NCBI GenBank assembly: GCA_958295985.1
Contig: OY282432.1
Location: 3,992,517-4,056,516, forward strand
DNA from: an uncultured Candidatus Binatia bacterium
Lineage (GTDB): Bacteria; Desulfobacterota; Binatia; UBA9968; JAJDTQ01
DNA: 64,000 nt
Direction of reading: 5' to 3'
The notes below the pieces were generated by a model, which saw nothing but the letters and a program-made list of their open reading frames with translations, had not been told where the DNA came from and searched no databases. The translations under genes and the position numbers were made by a program. Every line of letters begins with the position of its first letter. Position 1 is the stretch's first letter. Shown in pieces: positions 9,711 to 18,054 of this stretch.

Positions 9711-10126
9711 TGATCGGCCAGAGGCAGGGCCATCATGCCGAGCTTCTCGATACCGGCGCCCTTGATCTCACCGATGGCGGCGATCACCGCCCCGTATCGA
9801 ACGTCGCGGTCCGCCCGCAGGTAAACGGGCTTTTGCGCATCCAGGTTCCTGATGGCCTGGAGCTTCTGCCGGAGCTCGGCCGGGGTCACCTCGTTGTCGT
9901 TCAGATAGACCCGGCCTTCCTGCGAAACGGTGACGATCAAGGGCTCGACTTCGTCCGCCACGGGGCTGGCCTTGGCTTGCGGCAGGTTCACCTCCACGCC
10001 CTGTTGAATGATCGGCGCCGTCACCATGAAAATGACCAGCAGCACCAACATCACGTCCACGAAAGGGGTGACGTTGATGTTCGATAACGGCAACTTGTCT
10101 CGCCCCTGGCTGACGTCAGCCGCCAT
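9707..10126 (-). CDS. tolR: TolR, ExbD-family stator protein
   Basis: With TolQ forms the proton-driven motor that energises TolA. 139 residues: cytoplasmic N-terminus (LSNINVTPFVDVMLVLLVIF) holding the conserved Asp of the single transmembrane helix (the proton-binding residue), then a periplasmic ExbD domain with VNLPQAKASP and KPVYLRADRDVRYG. Sits 41 bases after tolQ; its stop overlaps the tolA start. Confidence 0.97.
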   Translation of the reverse strand: MAADVSQGRDKLPLSNINVTPFVDVMLVLLVIFMVTAPIIQQGVEVNLPQAKASPVADEVEPLIVTVSQEGRVYLNDNEVTPAELRQKLQAIRNLDAQKPVYLRADRDVRYGAVIAAIGEIKGAGIEKLGMMALPLADQ

Positions 10127-10167
10127 GGCTCAGCCTTTCTCCCGACGGACCGCCCGTGTCCGGACCT

Positions 10168-10911
10168 CTACCCCTTCTTGGTGAAATGACGCTCCGCGAT
10201 GTTGAGAAACTCCTGTGTGAAATTCTCCATGTCCGCGGCCAACACCCGGATCTCCTGAAGGAAGTGGTTATAGGCTATCAGCGCGGGAATCGCCGCCACC
10301 AGGCCCGCGGCCGTGGCGACCAATGCTTCGGCGATTCCCGGCGCCACCGCCTGGATCGTGGACGACCGGCTGACGCTCAGCCCGCGGAATGCGTTCATGA
10401 TGCCCCACACCGTACCGAAGAGGCCGATGAACGGCGTCGAGCCGGAGGTCGTCGCCAGGAAGGTCAGCGTCTGCTCCAGCTTCGTCAACTCGACGTTGGC
10501 GGCGCGTTTCATGGCCCGCGCCACGTTGTCCACCCCGCTCAGGTCCGTGGTGAGGCCTTCCGTTTCCGCCGCGTTTCGGCGGGATACCCGGATCAGCTCC
10601 TCGTAACCGGCGGTGAAGACCTGCGCGACCGGACTCGCCTCCAGTTCCCGGCTGGCTTCGTGTATGGAAGCCAGGTTACGGCTCTCCCAGAAGATCTCGA
10701 TGAATCGTGCCGACTGGTTCTTCGCCTCACGCACCTGCCTGTACTTGAAAAGGATGACACCCCAACTGACCACCGAGAAAATGATCAGCAGGTAGAGCAC
10801 TATCTGGACCACCGGACCCGCTCCCATGACCAGGTCCAGGATGCCCTGTTGCTGCATTCCCATGGAGTCGGGCTGAACCGCCAGTTGGTAGATCGAGAAG
10901 TACGGCATCAA
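10168..10911 (-). CDS. tolQ: TolQ, MotA/TolQ/ExbB proton channel
   Basis: Inner-membrane motor subunit. 247 residues with three predicted membrane helices: about 28-52 (VVQIVLYLLIIFSVVSWGV), about 140-165 (GSTPFIGLFGTVWGIMNAF, with the conserved channel Thr/Gly residues) and about 180-205 (IAEALVATAAGLVAAIPALI). First gene of the tolQRAB-pal-cpoB operon; a TATAAT box lies about 23 bases upstream of its start. Divergent from pgk. Confidence 0.97.
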   Translation of the reverse strand: MMPYFSIYQLAVQPDSMGMQQQGILDLVMGAGPVVQIVLYLLIIFSVVSWGVILFKYRQVREAKNQSARFIEIFWESRNLASIHEASRELEASPVAQVFTAGYEELIRVSRRNAAETEGLTTDLSGVDNVARAMKRAANVELTKLEQTLTFLATTSGSTPFIGLFGTVWGIMNAFRGLSVSRSSTIQAVAPGIAEALVATAAGLVAAIPALIAYNHFLQEIRVLAADMENFTQEFLNIAERHFTKKG

Positions 10912-10933
10912 ACCCCTGCTATCTTGAAAAGTT

Positions 10934-10941
10934 ATTATAAT
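10934..10941. promoter_or_regulatory. Symmetric TATAAT box between tolQ and pgk
   Basis: The octamer attataat contains TATAAT on both strands (10936-10941 plus; 10939-10934 minus). For the minus strand the start point would fall about 16 bases before the tolQ ATG, a sensible leader. No good -35 hexamer stands at 16-18 bases on either side, so only the -10 part is supported. The 185-base divergent gap must hold promoters for both the Tol operon and pgk-tpiA-secG. Confidence 0.4.
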
Positions 10942-11096
10942 CGCTGTACCTAGTCAATTGGCCTCGCCTCGACCCGCGGTTTGCCGCAGTTCCAGGATAT
11001 GGAGTGACAGGGTTCCGTTCCACAGAGATCCATCGCCGTCTGCGGGTCCATTTGCGGCCGATTTCCGTGGTGCGGGATCGTAAGACGCGCGAACTC

Positions 11097-12284
11097 ATGC
11101 TCCGCAACGTGTCAGAGCTGGATGTCGGGGGGAAAACGGTGTTTCTCCGGGTGGACTTCAACGTGCCGCTGGCGGATGGAACCATCACGGAGACGCACCG
11201 TATCGACAGTTCGCTGCCAACGATCCGGTTCCTGGCCGAGAAGGCGGGCCGGCTCGTGATCGCCTCCCACCTGGGCCGGCCCGGAGGGAGTCCCGACCCC
11301 CGGTGGAGTCTCGCGCCGGTGCAACGTTACCTGGAGCGAAAACGGTCCCTTCCCGTGCAACTCGCTCCCGACTGCGCCGGACCGGCGGTCCGGCAATGGT
11401 TGGCGGACCCGGAGGGACCCAGGGTCGTGCTGTTGGAGAACCTTCGGTTTGACCCGGGCGAGGAAACCAACGACCCGGAGTTCGCGGCGGCGCTTGCGAA
11501 CCTGGCCGACGTCTACGTCAATGACGCCTTCGGTGCGGCCCATCGGGCTCACGCGTCGACCGCCGGCATGGTCGAACACTTCCGGGAAAAAGGGGCAGGT
11601 TTCCTGTTCAGCCAGGAGGTCGAATACCTGTCGCGAATCCTGAGCGCACCGGAGCACCCCGTGGCCGCCATTCTGGGGGGCGCCAAGGTTTCGGACAAGA
11701 TCGGAATCCTCAAGAACCTGATACCCCGAGTGGACCGGATCATGGTGGGCGGCGCCATGGCGTACACGTTCCTGAGCGCCCGTGGCGTGGCCATCGGGCG
11801 GTCCTTGCTGGAAAGGGATTCCATCGCCGTGGCCAGAGAGATCATGGAAGAGGCGGAGCGATGCAGGGTCCCGTTCCTGCTTCCGGTAGACCACGTCGCC
11901 GCCGGGGACATCGGGGCCGGCGACCCCGCCGTAACCCCCGACGCCGGCATCCCGGGGGACCGGATGGGGCTCGATATCGGTCCGAAGACGGCCGCCCTGT
12001 TTGCCGACAAGCTGGCGAACGTCGCCCTGGCGCTCTGGAACGGTCCGCTCGGGCTGTTCGAGCGGGAACCGTTCCAGAGCGGAACCGTGTCGGTGGCACG
12101 GGCTCTGTCGGCCTCGGGGGCCACCTCCATCATTGCCGGCGGAGACACGGTGGCGGCCGTGCGGCTTGCCGGGGTCGCTGAAGACATGGCCCACCTGTCC
12201 ACCGGAGGCGGCGCCGCGCTGGAGTTTCTCGAAGGCAAGACGCTTCCCGGAGTCCGGGCCCTGGAGGTCGGGGACCCTATCTGA
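11097..12284 (+). CDS. pgk: Phosphoglycerate kinase
   Basis: Glycolytic/gluconeogenic enzyme converting 1,3-bisphosphoglycerate and ADP to 3-phosphoglycerate and ATP. 395 residues from the ATG at 11097. Signatures: FLRVDFNVPLADG (substrate loop), ASHLGRPGG, LENLRFDPGEE, NDAFGAAHRAHAS, ILGGAKVSDKIGIL (hinge), NGPLGLFE and a C-terminal GGDTVAAV / STGGGAALEFLEG nucleotide loop. The frame is open 31 codons further upstream, but homologues begin at MLRNVSEL. Followed 13 bases later by tpiA, so the two glycolytic genes are co-transcribed. Confidence 0.96.
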   Translation: MLRNVSELDVGGKTVFLRVDFNVPLADGTITETHRIDSSLPTIRFLAEKAGRLVIASHLGRPGGSPDPRWSLAPVQRYLERKRSLPVQLAPDCAGPAVRQWLADPEGPRVVLLENLRFDPGEETNDPEFAAALANLADVYVNDAFGAAHRAHASTAGMVEHFREKGAGFLFSQEVEYLSRILSAPEHPVAAILGGAKVSDKIGILKNLIPRVDRIMVGGAMAYTFLSARGVAIGRSLLERDSIAVAREIMEEAERCRVPFLLPVDHVAAGDIGAGDPAVTPDAGIPGDRMGLDIGPKTAALFADKLANVALALWNGPLGLFEREPFQSGTVSVARALSASGATSIIAGGDTVAAVRLAGVAEDMAHLSTGGGAALEFLEGKTLPGVRALEVGDPI

Positions 12285-12297
12285 CGTGGACCGTACC

Positions 12298-13068
12298 ATG
12301 GAAAGACACACGGTCATCGCCAACTGGAAGATGCACGGGAATCAGGCTGAGGGCGTCGCCCTGGCGCGCGGTGTCCGGCGGCTGCTGGGCAACCGTTTTC
12401 CCGCCGTCGAGGTGGTGCTGGCGCCTCCGTTCACCTCCCTCGAAACCGTGCGCCGGGCCATCAAAGGAAGCCGGCTCCACCTTTCCGCGCAAAACCTCCA
12501 CTGGCAACCCCAGGGCGCGTTCACCGGAGAGGTGGGCGCGGACATGCTGCGCGACGCCGGCTGCAGCCACGTGATCGTGGGCCACTCCGAGAGACGCCGG
12601 CTCTTCGGCGAGACCAACGGCGACGTCGGACGAAAGCTTGCCGCGGCCCTGGACGCCTCCCTGAAACCTGTTCTCTGCATCGGCGAGACCCTGCGGGAAC
12701 GCCGCGACGGGCGCACGCGACAGACCCTGTCCGCACAACTGTCAGGCGCATTGAAGGGCGTCTCGAAAAGTGTTAAGGATTGTCTCATATTGGCGTACGA
12801 GCCGGTTTGGGCCATCGGCACGGGAACAAACGCGGCCCCGGCGCAGGTGATGGAAACCCACGGCTGGATTCGACAAGCGCTCGTACGCAGGTTCGGAGCC
12901 GCGCAGGCGCGTCACATCCCCATTCTTTACGGTGGCAGCGTAAACCCGGCCAACGCGTCGGAGTTGGCCGCGGTTCCCGAAGTGGATGGGGTCCTCGTAG
13001 GGGGCGCCAGCCTGGATCATCGAAGCTTCGTGGAGATCGTCAACGCGTTTTCGGGCCGAGAAGCCTGA
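12298..13068 (+). CDS. tpiA: Triosephosphate isomerase
   Basis: Interconverts dihydroxyacetone phosphate and glyceraldehyde 3-phosphate. 256 residues, TIM barrel. Catalytic residues are visible in order: Asn/Lys in IANWKMHG, His in VIVGHSERR, and Glu in LAYEPVWAIGTG, followed by the flexible loop 6; the phosphate-binding ILYGGSVNPAN closes the barrel. Starts 13 bases after pgk; secG begins 14 bases after its stop, the frequent pgk-tpiA-secG arrangement. Confidence 0.97.
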   Translation: MERHTVIANWKMHGNQAEGVALARGVRRLLGNRFPAVEVVLAPPFTSLETVRRAIKGSRLHLSAQNLHWQPQGAFTGEVGADMLRDAGCSHVIVGHSERRRLFGETNGDVGRKLAAALDASLKPVLCIGETLRERRDGRTRQTLSAQLSGALKGVSKSVKDCLILAYEPVWAIGTGTNAAPAQVMETHGWIRQALVRRFGAAQARHIPILYGGSVNPANASELAAVPEVDGVLVGGASLDHRSFVEIVNAFSGREA

Positions 13069-13082
13069 CGGACAGAGGACGC

Positions 13083-13451
13083 ATGATTATTCTGGTGACA
13101 ACGGTTCATGTTCTCGTGTGCCTGGGACTGATCGTCGTGGTGCTGCTGCAAACCGGCAAGGGCACCGACATGGGCGCCGCTTTCGGCGGAGGCTCCAGCA
13201 CGACGGTCTTCGGCAGCAGCGGCGCGGGCAATTTCCTGACCCGCGTGACCACCGGAATGGCCGTCGTGTTCATGCTGACCTGTCTGACACTGGGGTACTT
13301 TGCCGAGCAGGGGCCCGTATCGAGCATCTTCGACAGCGTCACCCCGCAGACCCAAACCGGTGGCGCAGCCGCTCCCGCCGGCGTACCCGCGGCGAACGTA
13401 CCCCCGACAGAGAGTCCGGAGAAGCCTTCGGAAGCACCGGCTTCTCCCTGA
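13083..13451 (+). CDS. secG: Preprotein translocase subunit SecG
   Basis: Small SecYEG subunit. 122 residues: first membrane helix at about 3-22 (ILVTTVHVLVCLGLIVVVLL), the conserved loop QTGKGTDMGAAFGGGSS, a second helix at about 57-78 (RVTTGMAVVFMLTCLTLG), then a Pro/Ala/Glu-rich disordered tail common in SecG. Lies 14 bases after tpiA, with a tRNA 19 bases downstream; that spacing is also common in other genomes. Confidence 0.95.
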   Translation: MIILVTTVHVLVCLGLIVVVLLQTGKGTDMGAAFGGGSSTTVFGSSGAGNFLTRVTTGMAVVFMLTCLTLGYFAEQGPVSSIFDSVTPQTQTGGAAAPAGVPAANVPPTESPEKPSEAPASP

Positions 13452-13470
13452 AACATGCCCACCGAGACGT

Positions 13471-13557
13471 GCGAGGATGGCGGAATAGGCAGACGCGCTA
13501 GCTTGAGGGGCTAGTGCCAGCAATGGCGTGGGGGTTCAAGTCCCCCTCCTCGCACCA
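13471..13557 (+). tRNA. tRNA-Leu (anticodon GAG), CCA encoded
   Basis: Folded by eye: acceptor GCGAGGA pairs with TCCTCGC; anticodon stem CTAGC/GCTAG carries the loop TTGAGGG, giving anticodon GAG (reads CUC/CUU leucine codons); a long variable arm (tgccagcaatggcg) marks a class II tRNA; T stem GGGGG/CCCCC encloses TTCAAGT. The discriminator base is A and CCA is encoded. It starts 19 bases after secG and may be read through from that operon. Confidence 0.97.
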
Positions 13558-13588
13558 CAACCCCATTCAAAGTCACTCATTTCCGGGA

Positions 13589-13888
13589 CTAGTTCACGGC
13601 CCGAGCGAGGTCGTAGAGCGACGTCACGAGAAAGGCGCGCAAGAACCAGAGGATGAAGATGGCCACGACGGGCGAGATATCGATTCCGCCGAAGCCCATG
13701 GGGAGAGCCTGCCTGAGACGGTCCAGAACCGGGTCGGTCAGGTTGCACAGCATGCGAACGATGGGATTGTAGGGGTCGGCGTTGACCCACGAAATCACCG
13801 CACGCGCCACGATCACCCAAACGTAAAGGGTCAGGACGGTGTCGAGAACTCCCGCCAACGCCCCCAAGAAATTGCCTGCAACAAACAT
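13589..13888 (-). CDS. YggT-family membrane protein
   Basis: 99-residue integral membrane protein of the YggT/Ycf19 family (role in envelope or division, not settled). Two hydrophobic helices, about 8-32 and 72-92, separate the family motif around ISWVNADPYNPIVRML and LTDPVLDRLRQALP. It is a single-repeat version; E. coli YggT has two copies. Co-directional with and 34 bases after yggS, a pairing found very widely. Confidence 0.93.
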   Translation of the reverse strand: MFVAGNFLGALAGVLDTVLTLYVWVIVARAVISWVNADPYNPIVRMLCNLTDPVLDRLRQALPMGFGGIDISPVVAIFILWFLRAFLVTSLYDLARAVN

Positions 13889-13922
13889 GTCCCCGGCCGT
13901 CCTCGCTCCTTGATCCCTTGCC

Positions 13923-14621
13923 CTATGCCGACGGGCTCCTGGGCCCGAACAGGGCGGTCCCGACCCGCACCATCGTCGATCCTTCAGCGACCGCCACCTG
14001 GTAATCGTGAGTCATGCCCATGGACAGCTCCTCCAGGGCCACGTTGGGAAGGCCGAGCTCGTTCAACGAATCGCGCAGCTCCCGCAGCCTCCGGAAGTAA
14101 GGCCGGCTCGCTTCGGGGTCCTCGGCGAACGGCGGAACGATCATCAGCCCCTTGACCCGGATGCGCGACAGACCGGACAGGTCCCGCAACAGAGGCGCGA
14201 GACCCTCCTCGGCCACGCCCGTCTTCGACCCCTCTCCGGCGAGGTTGACTTCCACCAGAACGTCGACGTCGCGGTTCTGTCCTCGGCCCTCCCGGTCCAG
14301 TGACCGCGCCAGCCGGAGGTTGTCCAGCGACTGAATGACCGCAAACAGGCCCACCGCGGCCCGCGCCTTGTTTCTCTGGAGATGACCGATCAGATGCCAC
14401 TCGGCAACGTCGCCGACGATCTCCTTCTTGGCCTGCGCTTCCTGAACGTAGTTCTCTCCCAGGAGGCGCACGCCGGCTTCGACCGCGGCACGTACCGCGG
14501 GCGCAGACTGGGTCTTGGTGGCGGCGAGCAGCTTGACCTGTTGCGGGTCCCTGCCGCTCCGCTCCGCTGCATTGGCGATTCCTTCCATGACCCGTTTGCA
14601 GTTGCCCGCGATGTCGACCAT
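13923..14621 (-). CDS. yggS: YggS/PROSC pyridoxal phosphate homeostasis protein
   Basis: Non-catalytic PLP-binding protein with an alanine-racemase-like TIM barrel that buffers PLP. 232 residues. Motifs: LLAATKTQ (PLP Schiff-base Lys), GVRLLGENYVQEAQAK, WHLIGHLQRNKA, VEVNLAGEGSKTGV, GLMIVPPF, ELSMGMTHDYQVAVAEGSTM and VRVGTALFG. The frame is open 78 codons upstream, but homology begins at the ATG at 14619-14621. Pairs with yggT downstream. Confidence 0.95.
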   Translation of the reverse strand: MVDIAGNCKRVMEGIANAAERSGRDPQQVKLLAATKTQSAPAVRAAVEAGVRLLGENYVQEAQAKKEIVGDVAEWHLIGHLQRNKARAAVGLFAVIQSLDNLRLARSLDREGRGQNRDVDVLVEVNLAGEGSKTGVAEEGLAPLLRDLSGLSRIRVKGLMIVPPFAEDPEASRPYFRRLRELRDSLNELGLPNVALEELSMGMTHDYQVAVAEGSTMVRVGTALFGPRSPSA

Positions 14622-14841
14622 GACTCCGCCACACCCTTGAACCCTGTTTGACGGAACGAACAGCCCCGCCGTGTCCGTGCCGGATACGGACATTTTCTCA
14701 CTATACCACAGGACCGGGTGTCCTGCGGAACGAATCGAAGCGCGACTCGACCATCGTTGGACACCCGTTCCGAGCCCCCGCTCCTTACCCGGTGGCCCAC
14801 GGCCTGTTACAATCCAACGCAGCTTTCGTTCCCGCGCAATC

Positions 14842-16929
14842 ATGAAAACGCTCACCTGTTGCGTCTGGTTCCTCCTGATCTGGCTGTCGGTACCTCCCGT
14901 GCACGCGGCGACGGGAGCCGAGGCAGAGTTCGTTCGAGCCTACCGGCATTACTCCGAGGGCGACCACTCGCGGGCGAAAACGCTCTTTCAGAGCGCGCTG
15001 GCCGACGCCACCCTCGTCCTCGGAGACTACGCCCTCTACTATCTCGGACGAATCGCCTCGAAGGCGGGGAAGCACGACGAGGCGCAGGACTACTTCACGC
15101 GGTTGAAGAAGTCGTACCCCAAGAGCATCTGGGTCTCGGAAGCCTCCTTCGCGTTGGTCGAACTCGACCTGGCCCGGAAGCGCTATCAGGCAGCCGTCCG
15201 CGGCGCCGCTGCGCTGAAGGAGAAGCCGTCGGGAAGGGAGGCCCGGGCCCGAGCCGCGCACTACCTCGGGCAGGCGCACGAAGCCCTGGGCAAGGACCGC
15301 GAAGCTTACGCCTTCCACCAGGAGGCGCGCCGGCGTGCGCCCCGCTCCCTATGGGCCGGCCGCGCCCGGGAAAGGGTCCGGCGCCTTCGGCGGGACCACC
15401 CGGAACAGCTTGCGTTCCGCAATGCCGACGCCATGCTGCGGGAGGCCCGGCAGCTTCAACGGGAGCGGGACTATCCCGCGGCCGCCGACCTCTACCGGCG
15501 CGTCCTGCGGGAGACCAACTTCCGCCGGCTGTCCCTCGAAGGGCTCGCCGAGGTTTACCGAAAGATGCGGCAACGGGACCGGGAAGAGCAGGTCCTCCGC
15601 CGGTACGTCCGGCACTATCCGCAACGCGCGCGCGCCGGCGCGGCGCTCACGCGGATCGCCACCATCCAGTGGAATCGCGACGACGACGCCGGGGCGTTGG
15701 AAACCCTCCGTGAGTTCAGGAGTAAGCACCCCGGTCATCTTCAGAGGCGCTATGCCGTCTACGTGATCGGCCGCATCCACGAATCCATGGGCCAAAGGGA
15801 GGCCGCGATCCGGACGTATCGACGGCTCCTGGCGAAGGAGCACCGCTACAGCCGGTTCCGCGACGACGCGGCGTGGCGGCTGGCATGGATACACTACCGG
15901 AGTTCCGACTATCCGGCGGCCAGGGCCGTCTTCCGCGACATCGCCCGCAGGCCCGGCAATTTCAAGACGGCCGCCGCTTTCTGGGAGGCCCGCATCGCCG
16001 AGAAGCTGAAGGACCCTGTCACCGCCACGCGACTCTACCGGCGGGTGGTCGAGAAGGATACGGAATCCTACTACGCGGTCCTGGCATCCCGGCGACTCGC
16101 GGACCTCGGCGCCGCCCTCCCCGACCCGTTGCCTCCCGGGCGCCCCCGGCAAGAGGCCGGCGCTCCGCGCCTGGACGGCCGCGCCGGGTTCCACCTCGCC
16201 CGGGCGCGCGCACTGGCGCGGCTCGGCCTGAACCGGCTCGCGCATCCCGAGCTGGACCGGGTCCGCAGGCACGCCAAGCGCACCACCGGCCTCAAGCTGC
16301 TGCTGATGCGCGAGTACGCGAAGACCCACGCCCACCACCGCAGCCTCTCTCTGGCGCTGCAATCGCCGCGGTCGCCCGAGACGCTGCGCCTACGATATCC
16401 CCTGGCCTATTGGGATACGGTGCGGCGACAGGCCGCGGACAACGGGCTGGACCCCTACCTGGTGTTGTCCCTCATGCGGCAGGAGAGCCGGTTCAAACCC
16501 GGGGCCGTGTCCCCCGCCAACGCGCACGGGCTCATGCAGCTCCTTCACGAAACCGCGCGCACCGAGGCGTCGAAAATCGGCCTGCCGGAGCCCGAGGCGC
16601 GGCAGCTCTTCGATCCGGAACTGAACATCAGGCTCGGCGTGCATCACTTGAAGGGGCTGCTCGAAGACTACGCCCACAGTCGGGCCAAGGCGCTGGCCGC
16701 CTACAACGCCGGCAAGGAGGCGGTGGAACGCTGGACCCGGGACCCCGGGTCCGACGACGACGTGGACGACCTGGAGTTCATCGAGCGGATCTCCTATCGG
16801 GAGACGCGCCAGTACGTCAAGGCGGTGCTGCGGAACTACCACGCCTACAAAACCCTCTACGGCGAGACCCCGCTCGAAGGGCCCGCCGGTCCGGCGGGCT
16901 GCCCCCCGTGCACCGAATCAGGCTCTTGA
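14842..16929 (+). CDS. slt: Soluble lytic murein transglycosylase
   Basis: Periplasmic enzyme cleaving the MurNAc-GlcNAc bond with 1,6-anhydro product. 695 residues: signal peptide (1 to about 21, ending VHAATG), a long superhelical TPR-like region (about 25-520; repeats such as YYLGRIASKAGKHDEAQDYF) and a C-terminal SLT domain. The catalytic Glu is residue 548 in LMRQESRFKPGAVSPANA, followed by GLMQL and YNAGKEAVERW. The middle region is unusually Arg-rich. Alone on the plus strand, divergent from yggS across a 220-base gap. Confidence 0.94.
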   Translation: MKTLTCCVWFLLIWLSVPPVHAATGAEAEFVRAYRHYSEGDHSRAKTLFQSALADATLVLGDYALYYLGRIASKAGKHDEAQDYFTRLKKSYPKSIWVSEASFALVELDLARKRYQAAVRGAAALKEKPSGREARARAAHYLGQAHEALGKDREAYAFHQEARRRAPRSLWAGRARERVRRLRRDHPEQLAFRNADAMLREARQLQRERDYPAAADLYRRVLRETNFRRLSLEGLAEVYRKMRQRDREEQVLRRYVRHYPQRARAGAALTRIATIQWNRDDDAGALETLREFRSKHPGHLQRRYAVYVIGRIHESMGQREAAIRTYRRLLAKEHRYSRFRDDAAWRLAWIHYRSSDYPAARAVFRDIARRPGNFKTAAAFWEARIAEKLKDPVTATRLYRRVVEKDTESYYAVLASRRLADLGAALPDPLPPGRPRQEAGAPRLDGRAGFHLARARALARLGLNRLAHPELDRVRRHAKRTTGLKLLLMREYAKTHAHHRSLSLALQSPRSPETLRLRYPLAYWDTVRRQAADNGLDPYLVLSLMRQESRFKPGAVSPANAHGLMQLLHETARTEASKIGLPEPEARQLFDPELNIRLGVHHLKGLLEDYAHSRAKALAAYNAGKEAVERWTRDPGSDDDVDDLEFIERISYRETRQYVKAVLRNYHAYKTLYGETPLEGPAGPAGCPPCTESGS

Positions 16930-16989
16930 ACCGTTTCGGCGCGAGGGCGCTTCGGTGGACAAATCCCTGCCGTTCTCTATATTGACCGG

Positions 16990-18054
16990 ATGACCCCTCA
17001 ACCCACAGAGACCCGCGAACCCGCAGCGATCCTCTCGACCCGCGAACGGGGTACCTGGAGCGTCACGGCGCCGACGATCCTGACCCCCAGCAAACGCTCT
17101 TCCGACAATGCCGCGGCCGGAACGGTCAAGACCCTGTTCGACCGTCCCCGGTGGATCGAGCCCTGTCATCTCTACGACGAAAGAGGCTCGCTGCTGTTCG
17201 AGGAACTCTGCGAGCTGCCGGAGTACTACCCGACCCGCACCGAGGCGGCCATCCTCGAACGCGAGTCCGGCACCCTCATGAACCTTGCACCGGTGGAATG
17301 CATCGTGGAGCTTGGCGCCGGTTTCTCGAAGAAGACCATCCATCTGCTCAAGGCGCTGACCCGGGCTCGGGGACGCGGCACCTTCGCGCCGGTGGACGTG
17401 AGCGCCACCGCGCTCATGGCGTCGAAACGCATGGCCGAGGAGTTGTTCCCGGAGCTTGCCTTCACCGGACTCGAAGCCCGCTTCGAAGACGCCATCACCA
17501 GCATCACCCGGGACATTCCGAAGCTCGTCGTGTTCCTCGGCAGCACCATCGGCAATTTCGCCCCCACCGACATGCTGCACTTCTTCACGCACCTGTGCGA
17601 TCACATGGGACCGGACGACTACCTCCTGCTCGGGGTGGACCGGATCAAGGATCCGGAGATCATCGAGCGCGCCTACGACGACTCCCGCGGCGTGACCGCC
17701 GCCTTCATCCTCAATGCCTTCAGCAACGTCAACCGCATCACCGGAGCCGGCTTTCAGCCCGACAAAATCTCCTACCGAAGCGGCTACAACCGCGAACGGC
17801 AACAGGTGGAGATGTACGGAGTCAGCACCGAAACCCACCGCGTGGAATTTCCACGCCACTCCGCGTCGTTCACCTGGGAGAAGGACGAAGGGATACTGGT
17901 GGAGACCAGCCGCAAGTTCGACCCTGACGACCTGCAAGTACAGCTCCGGTGTTTCGGACTCGAGAACCTGGGGCATTGGACCGACTCGAACGAGTGGTTC
18001 TCGCTGCTGCTCTTCCGCCGGAGCGCACCATCCGGTGGACTGGAGTCGAGATGA
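16990..18054 (+). CDS. egtD: L-histidine N-alpha-methyltransferase EgtD
   Basis: Trimethylates histidine to hercynine, the first step of ergothioneine and selenoneine synthesis. 354 residues. EgtD/DUF2260 signatures: LYDERGSLLFEELCELPEYY (about 61-80) and PTRTEAAILE, the SAM loop IVELGAGFSKKT (105-116), FLGSTIGNFAP, and the C-terminal SYRSGYNRERQQVEM and FSLLLFRR blocks. Its stop codon overlaps the start of the next gene as ATGA, so the Fe-S protein is translationally coupled to it. The EgtB-family partner that would use hercynine lies about 23 kb away (40787). Confidence 0.96.
   Translation: MTPQPTETREPAAILSTRERGTWSVTAPTILTPSKRSSDNAAAGTVKTLFDRPRWIEPCHLYDERGSLLFEELCELPEYYPTRTEAAILERESGTLMNLAPVECIVELGAGFSKKTIHLLKALTRARGRGTFAPVDVSATALMASKRMAEELFPELAFTGLEARFEDAITSITRDIPKLVVFLGSTIGNFAPTDMLHFFTHLCDHMGPDDYLLLGVDRIKDPEIIERAYDDSRGVTAAFILNAFSNVNRITGAGFQPDKISYRSGYNRERQQVEMYGVSTETHRVEFPRHSASFTWEKDEGILVETSRKFDPDDLQVQLRCFGLENLGHWTDSNEWFSLLLFRRSAPSGGLESR

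Noticed and set aside
10939..10962. TTGACT-TATAAT as a complete tolQ promoter
   Set aside because: The two hexamers are only 12 bases apart, too close for sigma70; only the TATAAT is retained.
16930..16989. A terminator between the lytic transglycosylase and egtD
   Set aside because: No stable hairpin with a T-run is visible in the 60-base gap.
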